A stretch of DNA of 64,000 bases from Rhizobiales bacterium 2SD (GCA_005502805.1 SCMY01000001.1:780138-844137), one strand, 5' to 3'. Counted from the stretch's first letter, positions 19,385 to 28,065 are shown. Notes: generated from the sequence alone by a model not told the origin. Translations and numbers: made by a program.

Positions 19385-19956
19385 GCACCGTCGTCCACGA
19401 GTTCACCGACAAGGTCCCGCGCTGGTCGCCCTATGTCACGCCGGTCGTGCTTGGCAAGGCGACGCCGGAGCAGCTCGACGCGATGCAGGTGACGCCGTCG
19501 AACAAGAAGATCTCTGACTACGTGCTGACGCTGGCGCATGACCCGGAATCGCTGAAGGTGCGCTCGCCGCTGTTCAACGCGATCATGTACGGCAAGAGCG
19601 GCTTGTCATCGGCCGAGCGTGAGCTCGGCGCCACCGCCGCCTCGGTCGTCAACCGCTGCGTTTACTGCGCGGCCGTCCACGCCTCGCGTTTCAACGCCCT
19701 GACCAAGCGCGCCGACGTGATCGAGGAGATCTTCGCCAAGGGGCTCGACGCCGAACTGGAGGAGCACCAGCAGGCGATCTTCGACTTCGCCGCGAAGCTG
19801 TCGAAGACCCCGTCCGAGGCCAATGCCGACGACATCGCCAGGCTTGCCGATCTCGGACTATCGAAGGTCGAGATCCTCGACCTCATCCTCTCCGCCGCGA
19901 TCTTCGGCTGGGCCAACCGGCTGATGCACACGCTCGGCGAGCCGGTTAGGGACTGA
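19381..19956 (+). CDS. Alkylhydroperoxidase (AhpD-like) domain protein, Avi_7169-like
   Basis: 191 aa CMD/AhpD-fold protein. The redox motif CVYCAAVH (CxxC plus downstream His) occurs near residue 95 after ELGATAASVVNR. This is the catalytic AhpD arrangement, so peroxidase or thiol-disulfide activity is plausible. It is translationally coupled to the CMD partner upstream. The C-terminal LILSAAIFGWANRLMHTLGE matches the uncharacterised AhpD-like group. It ends 5 bp before the convergent dehydrogenase gene. Placement beside flavin monooxygenases suggests removal of peroxide or reactive sulfur species formed by uncoupled oxygenases. That is inference. Confidence 0.87.
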   Translation: MSTVVHEFTDKVPRWSPYVTPVVLGKATPEQLDAMQVTPSNKKISDYVLTLAHDPESLKVRSPLFNAIMYGKSGLSSAERELGATAASVVNRCVYCAAVHASRFNALTKRADVIEEIFAKGLDAELEEHQQAIFDFAAKLSKTPSEANADDIARLADLGLSKVEILDLILSAAIFGWANRLMHTLGEPVRD

Positions 19957-19961
19957 GCGCC

Positions 19962-21029
19962 TCAGCCCTCGCGCAATTGGCGGTGCAGCTCCGCCGACGA
20001 GAGTCCCGCCAGCCCGAGCGCTGGAAGCAGGTCGTTCTCGGCCCGGAAATCCCGGGCGCAGATCGCGTCGAACAGGGCGATACCGGCCTTGTGCAGCGGC
20101 AGCTCGATGCCGGCGACCGCACCGAGCAATTCCAGCGGGACCAGGCCGAAGGGCACGTCCTCGGTGATGAAGCGGGTGTCGAGCGATTTCGGCCCGAGCA
20201 GCTCCGGCCGCCTGCGATAGATTTCCGCCGCCATCTCGCCGACCGGCGCCGGCTCGACCCCGAAGGAGAGCCGGTAGTGGTCCTGCACGCTGCGGACCTC
20301 GAGCCCGAAGGCACGCGCCAGCCCCAGCCGTTCGACATCCATGGCGTCGATGATCCGGCCGACGCCCTGCGTGATCGAGCCGTAATTCGGCCAGTCCTCG
20401 CCCTTCTCGGCCCGCGTCAGGTTGCCGAGCATGCTCGCCATATGGGCCGGCGGGTTGAGATTGCTCAGCATGATCGCGAGCAGGTCCGGGCGCGGTTCGA
20501 AGCGGTCGCCGAACAGGGTGCGGCAGAGTGCAAGCCCCGCCTCGGCATGGCGCTGCGGCAAGGTGGAGACGTCGAGCCGGGCGCGGATGCCGGAGATGCG
20601 GACGCTGCGCGGCCCGCTCTTGCGCGCCGTCAGCGCAGTCGTCGCCCAGGCGGCGATCGGCAAATCGAGCGCGCGCGCCGCCAGCAGGCGGTGCAGATAG
20701 AGCGCCGCAAAGGAGCAATGCGCGCTGACGATCACCGCCTGCCCGGCGCGCAGATGCGGCGCCAGCGCCTCGAACACCGCCCGGAAGCCATTGGCCTGAA
20801 CCGCGACGATGACGGCCTCGGCCCCCTCGACCGCATCGGCGCAGCTTTGGGCGAGCGCGAGCGGAAATGACCCTTCGAGCTTGCCGGTGACCGAGAGCTC
20901 GGCATCACCAGCGAAATCGGCGAGCGCCGCGCCGCTGGGAGACCACAGCACCGGCTGGTGGCCCTGCGAGAGCAGATAAGCGGCATAGCCGCGCCCGATT
21001 CCGCCCGAGCCGATGATCGCGACGCGCAT
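19962..21029 (-). CDS. NAD(P)-dependent octopine/nopaline (opine) dehydrogenase-like protein
   Basis: 355 aa two-domain dehydrogenase. The N-terminal Rossmann fold opens with VAIIGSGGIGRGYAAYL (GxGxxG near residues 8-13), then VEGAEAVIVAVQANGFRAVF. The C-terminal helical domain matches octopine dehydrogenases: LNPPAHMASMLGN, and SFGVEPAPVGEMAAEI. This family oxidises or forms N-carboxyalkyl amino acids, or acts on ketopantoate-like acids. The start at 21029 begins exactly at the Rossmann strand; a longer reading frame upstream has no homology. The gene is divergent from the sugar epimerase and transporter operon and may share its LacI-controlled region. True substrate unknown. Confidence 0.85.
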   Translation of the reverse strand: MRVAIIGSGGIGRGYAAYLLSQGHQPVLWSPSGAALADFAGDAELSVTGKLEGSFPLALAQSCADAVEGAEAVIVAVQANGFRAVFEALAPHLRAGQAVIVSAHCSFAALYLHRLLAARALDLPIAAWATTALTARKSGPRSVRISGIRARLDVSTLPQRHAEAGLALCRTLFGDRFEPRPDLLAIMLSNLNPPAHMASMLGNLTRAEKGEDWPNYGSITQGVGRIIDAMDVERLGLARAFGLEVRSVQDHYRLSFGVEPAPVGEMAAEIYRRRPELLGPKSLDTRFITEDVPFGLVPLELLGAVAGIELPLHKAGIALFDAICARDFRAENDLLPALGLAGLSSAELHRQLREG

Positions 21030-21189
21030 GCAGACTGTCCCGTTCTCGTGATCGCCAACCATCGGCCGTCCACGCGAGCGCAGCGAACCGATGGCCGCGG
21101 ATGTAGTGCGGCTTGCCCCCTGATCGCAAGCCGGCCAGCTCTCCGGAGAGCCGCCGGGCGCCCAGCGGGCACCGCTGAAAACTCGCCAG

Positions 21190-21217
21190 TTGACAGTTTT
21201 GCAATCGATTACATAAT
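21190..21217 (+). promoter_or_regulatory. Promoter of the sugar operon with embedded LacI operator
   Basis: TTGACA (21190-21195) and CATAAT (21212-21217) are separated by 16 bp, a near-consensus sigma-70 promoter. Between them, at 21200-21213, lies TGCAATCGATTACA, a LacI/PurR-type palindrome centred on AATCGATT. Repressor bound there would block polymerase directly. A LacI regulator is encoded at the end of the operon. Confidence 0.82.
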
Positions 21218-21269
21218 CACTTTCGAAGCGGCTCCGCAGAATGAGCCATTCTTGGGAGGAGCACCGATC

Positions 21270-21335
21270 ATGCATATCGGCATCGTCGATTCATCGGCAT
21301 TTTCCGGCGGCGCGACTGCGCTGCGGATATACTGA
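21270..21335 (+). CDS. Small open reading frame before the sugar epimerase
   Basis: A 21-codon frame (peptide MHIGIVDSSAFSGGATALRIY) with the best ribosome site of the region, GGGAGGA ending 8-9 bases before its ATG. It ends 22 bp before the epimerase start. It lies about 50 bases after the promoter, so it is the first frame in the mRNA. It may be a leader peptide coupled to the operon or the relic of a lost gene's start. No homology is recognised. Confidence 0.4.
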   Translation: MHIGIVDSSAFSGGATALRIY

Positions 21336-21357
21336 GCGCCGCCGAGAAGGCCCGGCC

Positions 21358-22233
21358 ATGGTCGAGATCGGCTTCAACCTGCTGACGGTCGGCGGCTTCA
21401 TCGACGAGGCGCATCTGCCCTTGTGCGAGCGCATCCGCGAGATCGGCTATGACGGGGTCGAGATACCCGTCTTCGAGGGCGATGTCGGGCATTACGAGCG
21501 GCTCGGCCGCCGTCTCGATGCGATCGACCTGAAGCGCACCATCGTCACCATCGTCGGCGAGGACAGCAATCCGCTCTCGCCCGATCCGGCCATCCGCGGC
21601 AAGGCGCGCGAGCGCCATCGCTGGGCGGTCGACTGCGCCGCGGCGCTCGGCGCCACTCTCATCGCCGGCCCCTATCATTCGCCGGTGGGCGTCTTCACCG
21701 GCGAAGGCCCGCGCGAGGACGAACTCGCTCATCTCGCCGAGGCTCTGCACGTCATGGCAGAACATGCCGGCAAGGCCAGGATCGCGCTCTCGCTGGAGGC
21801 GATCAACCGCTTCGAATGCTACGCGCTGACCACGATGGAGGCCGCGAGCGCGCTGAAGGCGAAGGTCGGGCATCCGAACTTCGGCTACATGTACGACACC
21901 TTCCACGCCAATATCGAGGAGCGCGATCCGGTCGGCGCTTACAGCCGCTACGCGCCCGAGATCAATCACATCCATCTCTCGGAGAACGACCGCGGCATCG
22001 TCGGGCGCGGCCATGTGCCGTGGGCGGAAACGTTCCGCGCCATCCACGCCACCGGCTATGATGGCTGGCTGACAGTCGAGGCCTTTGGCCGGGCCCTGCC
22101 CTCGCTCGCGGCGGCGACGCGGGTCTGGCGCGACCTCTTCCCAGATCTCGATACGCTCCTCGCCGAGAGCCACGACTTCATCCGCCGCGGCTGGGCCGAG
22201 GCAGCCGAGCCCGCCAAGACAGGTGCGGCATGA
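21358..22233 (+). CDS. Sugar phosphate isomerase/epimerase (xylose isomerase-like TIM barrel)
   Basis: 291 aa AP-endonuclease-2/xylose isomerase-like barrel of the D-psicose/D-tagatose 3-epimerase kind. Metal ligands are suggested by EVPVFEGD near the N-terminus (here VEIPVFEGD), SLEAINRFECY near 150, YMYDTFHANIEE near 180, INHIHLSEND near 210 and TVEAFG near 245. The ATG at 21358 is used; the frame extends upstream without homology. It overlaps the downstream ATPase gene by 4 bp (ATGA). It probably epimerises the ketose brought in by the adjoining ABC transporter. Confidence 0.9.
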   Translation: MVEIGFNLLTVGGFIDEAHLPLCERIREIGYDGVEIPVFEGDVGHYERLGRRLDAIDLKRTIVTIVGEDSNPLSPDPAIRGKARERHRWAVDCAAALGATLIAGPYHSPVGVFTGEGPREDELAHLAEALHVMAEHAGKARIALSLEAINRFECYALTTMEAASALKAKVGHPNFGYMYDTFHANIEERDPVGAYSRYAPEINHIHLSENDRGIVGRGHVPWAETFRAIHATGYDGWLTVEAFGRALPSLAAATRVWRDLFPDLDTLLAESHDFIRRGWAEAAEPAKTGAA

Positions 22234-23744
22234 ACACAGCTACGCCGGTCCTTTCGATGCGCGGCATCGGCAAGAGCTTCACCGGCGTGCGGGCGCTCGA
22301 CGATGTCAGCCTCGATTGCCAGGCCGGCGAGGTCCACGCCATCTGCGGCGAGAACGGCGCCGGCAAGTCGACGCTGATGAAGGTGCTGGGCGGCGTCTAT
22401 CGGCCCGACGAGGGCGAGATCCTGCTCGGTGGGCGGCCCGTCGCCTTCCGGCACCCTGCCGAGGCACGCCGGGCCGGGATCAGCATCATCCACCAGGAGC
22501 TCAGCCTGCTGCCCGAGCGCAGCGTCGCCGACAACATCTTCCTCGGCCTGGAGCCGACCCGCGGCGGCCTGCTCGACCGTGCCGCGATGCAAGGCGGCGC
22601 GCGCAAGCTGCTGGAACGCGTCGGCACCAGGGTCCATCCCGATGCTCTGGTGAAGTCGCTCTCGATCGCCGAGCAGCAACTGGTCGAGATCGCCAAGGCG
22701 CTGGCGCTCGATGCGCAAATCATCGTCATGGATGAGCCGACCGCGGCGCTCGACGAGCGCGATGCCGGCCGGCTGCTTGAGCTGGTCGCGACGCTCAGGC
22801 GCGAGGGTGCGGCGATCCTCTACATTTCCCACCGCATGGCGGAGTTGAAGGCGATCGCCGACCGCATCACCGTGCTGAAGGACGGCAAGCTCGTCGCGAC
22901 GCGCCCGGCCGCTGCGTTGACGCCCGCCATGATCGTCAGGCTGATGGTCGGGCGCGACCTCGCCGACTTCTTCCCACCCCCCGGTGATCCCACCAAGCTC
23001 GGTCCGGCTGTCCTGTCGGCGCAGGGCGCGGGCAATGCCGTGCTCGCCGAGATCGCGCTCGAGCTCCGTGCTGGCGAGATCGTCGGCGTCGCCGGGCTCG
23101 AAGGCTCCGGCAAAGGCGCGCTCGGACGGGCCTTGTTCGGTGACGAGCCCTTTACGCGCGGCCGCATGACAATCGACGGACGGGACGGGCTGATCGCTTC
23201 GCCGCGTACCGCCATCGCCGCAGGAATCGGCTTCCTCTCCGACGATCGCAAGAAGGAGGGCATCGCCCCGCAGCAATCGCTGCGCGACAATGTCCTGATG
23301 ACGCTGCGCGCCTTTGCGCAGCGCCTGCTGCCGCCGGGTTCCGGCGCGATGGCGCGCGCCGCCGCCGACCGGCAATTGACCGAGGTCGATGTCCGCGCCG
23401 CCGGTTTCGCGCAGGAGATCCGCGAGCTCTCCGGCGGCAACCAGCAGAAGGTCGTGATCGGCCGCTGGTTGGCGCGCGATCCCAAGGTGCTGATCTTCCT
23501 CGAGCCGACGCGCGGCATCGACGTCGCTGCCAAGGCAGCGATCTACCAATTGATGCGCCACGTCGCCGAACGCGGCCGCGCCATCCTGATGATCTCCTCC
23601 GACCTGCCGGAGATCATCGGCGTCAGCGACCGCATCCTCGTCATGCATGAAGGCCGCATCGCTGGCGAGCTGAAGCGCGGCGCGAGCGAAGAAGACGTGA
23701 TGCACCTCGCCCTCGGCACCGGACAGGCGGAGGCCGCGGCATGA
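22230..23744 (+). CDS. Sugar ABC transporter ATPase (RbsA/XylG type)
   Basis: 504 aa protein with two fused ATPase domains, as in RbsA, MglA and XylG. The first domain (1-240) has Walker A GENGAGKST, a signature region LSIAEQQLVEIAKAL and Walker B IIVMDEPTAALD. The second (about 255-500) has a degenerate P-loop GLEGSGKGAL, signature LSGGNQQKVVIGRWL and a Walker B ending in FLEPTRGID. Here Glu replaces the usual Asp before EPTRGID. The degenerate second P-loop is normal for the family, which keeps one hydrolytic site. It overlaps both neighbours by 4 bp. Confidence 0.95.
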   Translation: MNTATPVLSMRGIGKSFTGVRALDDVSLDCQAGEVHAICGENGAGKSTLMKVLGGVYRPDEGEILLGGRPVAFRHPAEARRAGISIIHQELSLLPERSVADNIFLGLEPTRGGLLDRAAMQGGARKLLERVGTRVHPDALVKSLSIAEQQLVEIAKALALDAQIIVMDEPTAALDERDAGRLLELVATLRREGAAILYISHRMAELKAIADRITVLKDGKLVATRPAAALTPAMIVRLMVGRDLADFFPPPGDPTKLGPAVLSAQGAGNAVLAEIALELRAGEIVGVAGLEGSGKGALGRALFGDEPFTRGRMTIDGRDGLIASPRTAIAAGIGFLSDDRKKEGIAPQQSLRDNVLMTLRAFAQRLLPPGSGAMARAAADRQLTEVDVRAAGFAQEIRELSGGNQQKVVIGRWLARDPKVLIFLEPTRGIDVAAKAAIYQLMRHVAERGRAILMISSDLPEIIGVSDRILVMHEGRIAGELKRGASEEDVMHLALGTGQAEAAA

Positions 23745-24721
23745 GCGCCGGCGCCGACATCGCGACCGCCCGCCCGGCGCGCGACGTGCCGGTGGCGCCG
23801 CTGCTCTTCGCCGGCTCGCTCGCGCTCTATATCGCGACCGCGCTCGCGACCGGCCAGCACGCCTATCTCACCGGCGAAGGCTTCGTCGGTCTCACGCAGC
23901 GCATGGTCGCGCTCGGCATCGTTGCGCTCGGGCAGACGCTGACCATCCTGGTCGGCTCGATCGATCTTTCGGTCGCCAACCTGATCAGCGTCTCCGCCGT
24001 GCTCGCCTCCTTCATCATGAAGGGCGAGCCGGCGATGATCGTGCCCGCCGTTCTGGCGGTACTGGCGCTCTCGGCAGCGGTCGGCCTCGTCAACGGGCTG
24101 ATCATCGCCCGGCTCGACGTCAACCCGCTGATCGCGACACTCGGCGTCGGGCTGATCCTGCAAGGGCTGCTCTCGGCGAGCTTCAGCAATTTCGCCGGCT
24201 CGGTCCCGGCAGCCTTCCAGGCCTTCGCCTATGGCCGCATCGGGCCACTGCCCTGGTCGGTGCTGCTGCTGTTCGTGCTCGCCTTCGCGATCTGGCTGAT
24301 GCTGACCCGCACGCGCTTCGGCGCGCATCTCTACGCCACCGGCGGCAATCGCGACGGCGCCCGCCTCGCCGGCCTCCGCACCGAGCGCGTGATGATCGGC
24401 GCACATGTGCTGTGCTCGCTGATGGCGGGTCTGACCGGGCTCTATCTCGCCAGCCGCTTGCGCGCGGGGGCACCCTGGGTCGGCCGCGACGGCGTCTATG
24501 ATCTTGAATCGATAGCCGTCGTCGTGATCGGCGGAACCTTGCTTGCGGGCGGGCGCGGCGGGGTCTGGGGCACGCTCGCCGGCGTCTTCCTGTTCGCCAC
24601 GCTCGACGCCGTCTTCAACATGACCGGCATCGATGCCTTCCCCAAGCAGGTGCTGCGCGGCGCCATCGTCATCCTCGCGGTCGCCGTCTATGCGGTGCGC
24701 AGCAAGGGGCATGTCGCATGA
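23741..24721 (+). CDS. Sugar ABC transporter permease 1 (RbsC type)
   Basis: 326 aa inner-membrane permease of the BPD_transp_2 family with eight to ten hydrophobic segments. Family segments are ALGQTLTILVGSIDLSVANL near residue 70 (the GxDLSV motif), VNGLIIARLDVNPLIATLG near 120 and ATGGNRDGARLAGLRTER near 205, the cytoplasmic coupling loop. The last hydrophobic block contains VVIGGTLLAGGRGG. It overlaps the ATPase and the second permease by 4 bp each. It forms a heterodimer with the next gene's product. Confidence 0.95.
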   Translation: MSAGADIATARPARDVPVAPLLFAGSLALYIATALATGQHAYLTGEGFVGLTQRMVALGIVALGQTLTILVGSIDLSVANLISVSAVLASFIMKGEPAMIVPAVLAVLALSAAVGLVNGLIIARLDVNPLIATLGVGLILQGLLSASFSNFAGSVPAAFQAFAYGRIGPLPWSVLLLFVLAFAIWLMLTRTRFGAHLYATGGNRDGARLAGLRTERVMIGAHVLCSLMAGLTGLYLASRLRAGAPWVGRDGVYDLESIAVVVIGGTLLAGGRGGVWGTLAGVFLFATLDAVFNMTGIDAFPKQVLRGAIVILAVAVYAVRSKGHVA

Positions 24722-25701
24722 GCGCCGTGGCCAGCCATACCGTCCCCTCGGCGGCGCTGCGCTTCGCCCGCGGCATCAATGTCGGCCTCGCCGTCTTCCT
24801 CGCGCTCTACGGCACGATCGCCGTGCTGCAGCCCGGCTATTTCGAGGTCGAGGGCTTCCTCAACTTCCTGCGCCGGGCGGCGCCATTGATCATCCTCGCC
24901 TGCGGCCAGCTCTTCGTCATCGCCGGCGGCGGCTTCGATCTCTCGATGGGCTCGCTGGTGACGCTGACCGTGCTCGGCGGCTCGATGCTGGCGGGCGGCA
25001 ATCCCGAGAACACCTGGTGGACGATCGGCGTGCTCTACCTGATCGGGCTCGGCGTCGGGCTGGTCAACGGGCTCGTCGTCACCCTGCTCAAGGTGCCCTC
25101 GATCATCGCGACGCTCGGCATGCTGCTCTCGCTCAACGGCGCGGCGCTGATGTGGTCGGGCGGGGCGCCGCGCGGCTATCTGCCGGAGAATTTCCGGGCG
25201 CTCGGCCGCCTCGTCTATCGCGATGTGCCGGTCACCGGGATCATGCCGCTCTCGGTTCTCATCCTCATCGGCTTCGTCGGAATCGCCGCCTGGCTGCTGC
25301 ACGCGACCGTCTTCGGCCGGCAGGTGCTGGCGGTCGGCGACAATCCGCGTGCGGCAGAGCTCGCCGGCGTGCCGGTCGGCGCGACACGAGTGCTGGTCTT
25401 CGTCATCTCGGCACTGTCGGCGGTCACCGCGGGCATCCTGCTCGGCGGCTTCGCCGGGGTCTCGACCGCGGTCGGACAGGGGCTGGAGCTGCAGGCCATC
25501 GCCGCCTGCGTCATCGGCGGAGCGCAATTGCTCGGCGGGCGCGCCAGCGTCACCGGCGCGGTCGCCGGCGCGCTCAGCCTGTTCGCGCTGTTCACGCTGC
25601 TCAACCTGATGGGCCTGCCGCAGCCGCTGCGCGAGACCGTTCAGGGCCTGATCCTGATCGCCGCGGTGGCATCGAGCGCCTGGCGCATGCGGCGCGCCTG
25701 A
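24718..25701 (+). CDS. Sugar ABC transporter permease 2 (RbsC type)
   Basis: 327 aa second BPD_transp_2 permease. Motifs parallel the first: LACGQLFVIAGGGFDLSMGS near residue 60, VNGLVVTLLKVPSIIATLG near 115, the coupling loop AVGDNPRAAELAGVPVGAT near 205, and IAACVIGGAQLLGGRASVTG near 260. Two different permeases in one ribose-type system are less common than a homodimer, though known in several alphaproteobacterial sugar importers. It is followed by an 80-bp gap and then the binding protein. Confidence 0.95.
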   Translation: MSAVASHTVPSAALRFARGINVGLAVFLALYGTIAVLQPGYFEVEGFLNFLRRAAPLIILACGQLFVIAGGGFDLSMGSLVTLTVLGGSMLAGGNPENTWWTIGVLYLIGLGVGLVNGLVVTLLKVPSIIATLGMLLSLNGAALMWSGGAPRGYLPENFRALGRLVYRDVPVTGIMPLSVLILIGFVGIAAWLLHATVFGRQVLAVGDNPRAAELAGVPVGATRVLVFVISALSAVTAGILLGGFAGVSTAVGQGLELQAIAACVIGGAQLLGGRASVTGAVAGALSLFALFTLLNLMGLPQPLRETVQGLILIAAVASSAWRMRRA

Positions 25702-25781
25702 GACTGAGAGTTTTCGGAGGCGTGAGCCCACGTTCTCCGCCAGAGGCCGCCGGCAAGGCGGCGCGACAGAGGGAGGTGAAC

Positions 25782-26906
25782 ATGAAGACGCAGATCGGTT
25801 TGACGGCGCTGCTCGCGGCACTGTCGACGGGCGCCATCGCCCAGAACTTCAACGACCCCGCCGAGTTCGAGCGCCAGAAGGCCCTGCTCACGGTCGCCGC
25901 GCAGGGTCCGGACGGCAAGCCCTGGGAACAGAATCTCGGCGGCGAGAAGGTCGACACCGCCAAGTACAAGAAGCCCGGCCCCTACAAGCTCTGCTTCTCG
26001 AACGCGGGCGTGAACAATCCCTGGCGCGTCGTCGGCTTCACCAACATGCAGGCCGAGGTCGACGCCAACAAGGCCGACATCGCCTCGTTCACCCATGCCG
26101 ATGCCGAGGGCAAGGACGACAAGCAGATCTCGGACATCAACGCCTTCGTCAACAGCGGCCAGTGCGACGCGCTGATCGTCTCGCCGAACACCACCGCGGC
26201 GCTGACGCCGGCAGTCGAGGCCGCCGCCAAGAAGCTGCCGGTCGTAGTCTTCGACCGCGGCGTCGACAGCAAGGCCCCGGTCACCTTCATCAACCCGATC
26301 GGCGGCTATGGCTTCGGCATCCAGGGCGCGAGCTTCATCGCGCAGAAGATCCCGGCCGGCGGTTCGGTGCTGGCGCTGCGCATCCTGCCGGGCGTCGACG
26401 TGCTGGAGAATCGCTGGGCCGCGGCCGAGCGCATCTTCAAGGAAAAGGGCATCAAGGTCGTCGGCGCCGAGTTCACCAATGGCGACAACGCCAAGACCAA
26501 GGCGATCGTCGAGGACTATCTCAACCGCTTCGGCAAGATCGACGGCGTCTGGATGGATGCCGGCGCGACCGCCGTCGCGGCGCTCGAAGCCTTCGAGGAC
26601 GCCGGCAAGCCCTATCCGGTGATCAATGGCGAGGACCAGCAGGACTTCCTGCAGAAATGGAAGAAGAACAAGCTCACCGCGATCGCGCCGACCTATCCGA
26701 CCTATCAGTGGCGCACCCCGGTGATCGCGGCGATCCGCATCCTCAAGGGCGAGCCGGTGGTGGGCCCGACCTGGAAGCTGCCGCAGCCGGCGATCACGGC
26801 CGAGAACCTCGACAAGTTCGTCAACGACAAGATGCCGCCGCTGCACTACGCGCTCTGCGGCTGCGAGCAGATGACGAATTATCCGGCCCGCTGGGGCGGC
26901 AAGTAA
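25782..26906 (+). CDS. Sugar ABC transporter substrate-binding protein
   Basis: 374 aa periplasmic receptor of the ribose/galactose (Peripla_BP_4) type. A short signal peptide (MKTQIGLTALLAALSTGAIAQ) follows a perfect ribosome site, GGGAGGTGA, ending just before the ATG at 25782. The mature protein has KLCFSNAGVNNPWRVVGFTN, the INAFVNSGQCDALIVSPN block and the hinge/binding segment VVVFDRGVDSK. Near the end a Cys pair occurs in ALCGCEQM. The same frame stays open far upstream through the permease gene, but that part is out-of-frame noise. It is the last transporter gene before a terminator. Confidence 0.95.
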   Translation: MKTQIGLTALLAALSTGAIAQNFNDPAEFERQKALLTVAAQGPDGKPWEQNLGGEKVDTAKYKKPGPYKLCFSNAGVNNPWRVVGFTNMQAEVDANKADIASFTHADAEGKDDKQISDINAFVNSGQCDALIVSPNTTAALTPAVEAAAKKLPVVVFDRGVDSKAPVTFINPIGGYGFGIQGASFIAQKIPAGGSVLALRILPGVDVLENRWAAAERIFKEKGIKVVGAEFTNGDNAKTKAIVEDYLNRFGKIDGVWMDAGATAVAALEAFEDAGKPYPVINGEDQQDFLQKWKKNKLTAIAPTYPTYQWRTPVIAAIRILKGEPVVGPTWKLPQPAITAENLDKFVNDKMPPLHYALCGCEQMTNYPARWGGK

Positions 26907-26915
26907 CAACGAATC

Positions 26916-26942
26916 CGGGCGCCTGCATGCGGCAGGCGCCCG
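26916..26942 (+). terminator. Terminator after the sugar transporter operon
   Basis: A perfect 11-bp stem CGGGCGCCTGC/GCAGGCGCCCG with the loop ATGCG, 9 bp after the binding-protein stop, followed by CCTTTG. The LacI gene begins 29 bp later, so some read-through is likely. Confidence 0.8.
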
Positions 26943-26970
26943 CCTTTGCCCTAACGGCAGTGATTGCGGC

Positions 26971-28059
26971 ATGATGGGCGTCCCGCCCCGCCGATTCCCT
27001 GACCGCCGCTACAGATCACCCATCTTGCAAGACACACCCATCGCCGCCCCGACCATCGCCGAAGTCGCGCGCCTCGCCGGCGTCTCGACCGCGACGGTGT
27101 CGCGCGCTTTGGCCCAGCCGGATAAGGTCAAGGCCCGCACCCGCGAGCGCGTGCTCGAAGCGGTCGCGGCGACCGGCTTCATTCCCAACGCTCAGGCTCG
27201 CAATCTCCGTCTCCAGGCGACGCGCACCGTGATCCTGCTGGTGCGCGACATCAGCAACCCGTTCTATCTCGAGATCTACAAGGGCGTCGAAGAGGCGGCC
27301 ATCGATGCCGGCTACAAGGTGCTGATGGGCGACGCCCGTGACGATGACGAGCGCATCCTGCGCTATGTCGACATGGTCAGGGAACGCCATGCCGACGGGC
27401 TGATCCTGATGGTCGGCCGCTTCCCCGAGGCCCTCGCCAAGCGCAGCCGCCTGCCACCGATCGTGGTGGCACTGGAGATGCTGCCCGGACTGAACCTGCC
27501 AGCGGTCAAGGTCGACAATCATGCCGCGGCGCGCGCCGCAGTCGCGCACCTTGCTCGGCTCGGCCATCATAGCATAGCCCATATCGCCGGGCCGATGCCG
27601 GATCCAATGAGTCTCGACCGTCGCGACGGCTATCTCGCCGGCCTGGCCGATGCCGGCATTCCGGCCGATCCACGCCTCATCGTCGAGGGCGATTTCGGCC
27701 TCGCCGCCGGCCGAGCTGCAGTCCGCACGCTTGATGCCCGTGGCGCCAGCTATACCGCCGTCTTTGCTGCCAGTGACCAGATGGCGGTCGGCGCCATGGG
27801 CGAATTACGCGCTCGCGGCCGCAACGTCCCCGACGACGTCTCGGTCGTCGGCTTCGACGACATTGTGCTGGCGGAGGCGGTGGAGCCGCAGCTCACCACA
27901 ATCCACCAGCCACGCCGCGAGATCGGCCAGGCGGCGATGAAGCTGCTGATCGAACAGTTGTCTGGGAGTGGAGGACGCCCCGATCTCGTTCTGCCGACGC
28001 GGCTCGTCGAGCGCGCCTCGGCGGCCGCGCCGCCCAAGCGAGCCGGCCAGGCTGGATAG
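26971..28059 (+). CDS. LacI-family transcriptional regulator
   Basis: 362 aa. The N-terminal helix-turn-helix ARLAGVSTATVSRAL (near residue 35) carries the V-S-x-A-T-V-S-R pattern of LacI/PurR, followed by the hinge helix RNLRLQATRTVILLV. The effector domain is of the ribose-binding-protein kind (ISNPFYLEIYKGVEEAA, FAASDQMAVGAMGELR, VVGFDDIVLAEAV). The ATG at 26971 leaves about 25 residues before the HTH. A TTG at 27025 would give the more usual N-terminus, so the start is uncertain. It most likely represses the operon at the AATCGATT palindrome at 21200-21213. Confidence 0.93.
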   Translation: MMGVPPRRFPDRRYRSPILQDTPIAAPTIAEVARLAGVSTATVSRALAQPDKVKARTRERVLEAVAATGFIPNAQARNLRLQATRTVILLVRDISNPFYLEIYKGVEEAAIDAGYKVLMGDARDDDERILRYVDMVRERHADGLILMVGRFPEALAKRSRLPPIVVALEMLPGLNLPAVKVDNHAAARAAVAHLARLGHHSIAHIAGPMPDPMSLDRRDGYLAGLADAGIPADPRLIVEGDFGLAAGRAAVRTLDARGASYTAVFAASDQMAVGAMGELRARGRNVPDDVSVVGFDDIVLAEAVEPQLTTIHQPRREIGQAAMKLLIEQLSGSGGRPDLVLPTRLVERASAAAPPKRAGQAG

Positions 28060-28065
28060 GCCGGC

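Noticed and set aside
24633..25781. Apparent N-terminal extension of the sugar-binding protein overlapping the permease
   Set aside because: The frame is open only because stop codons are rare in GC-rich DNA. The signal peptide and ribosome site fix the true start at 25782.
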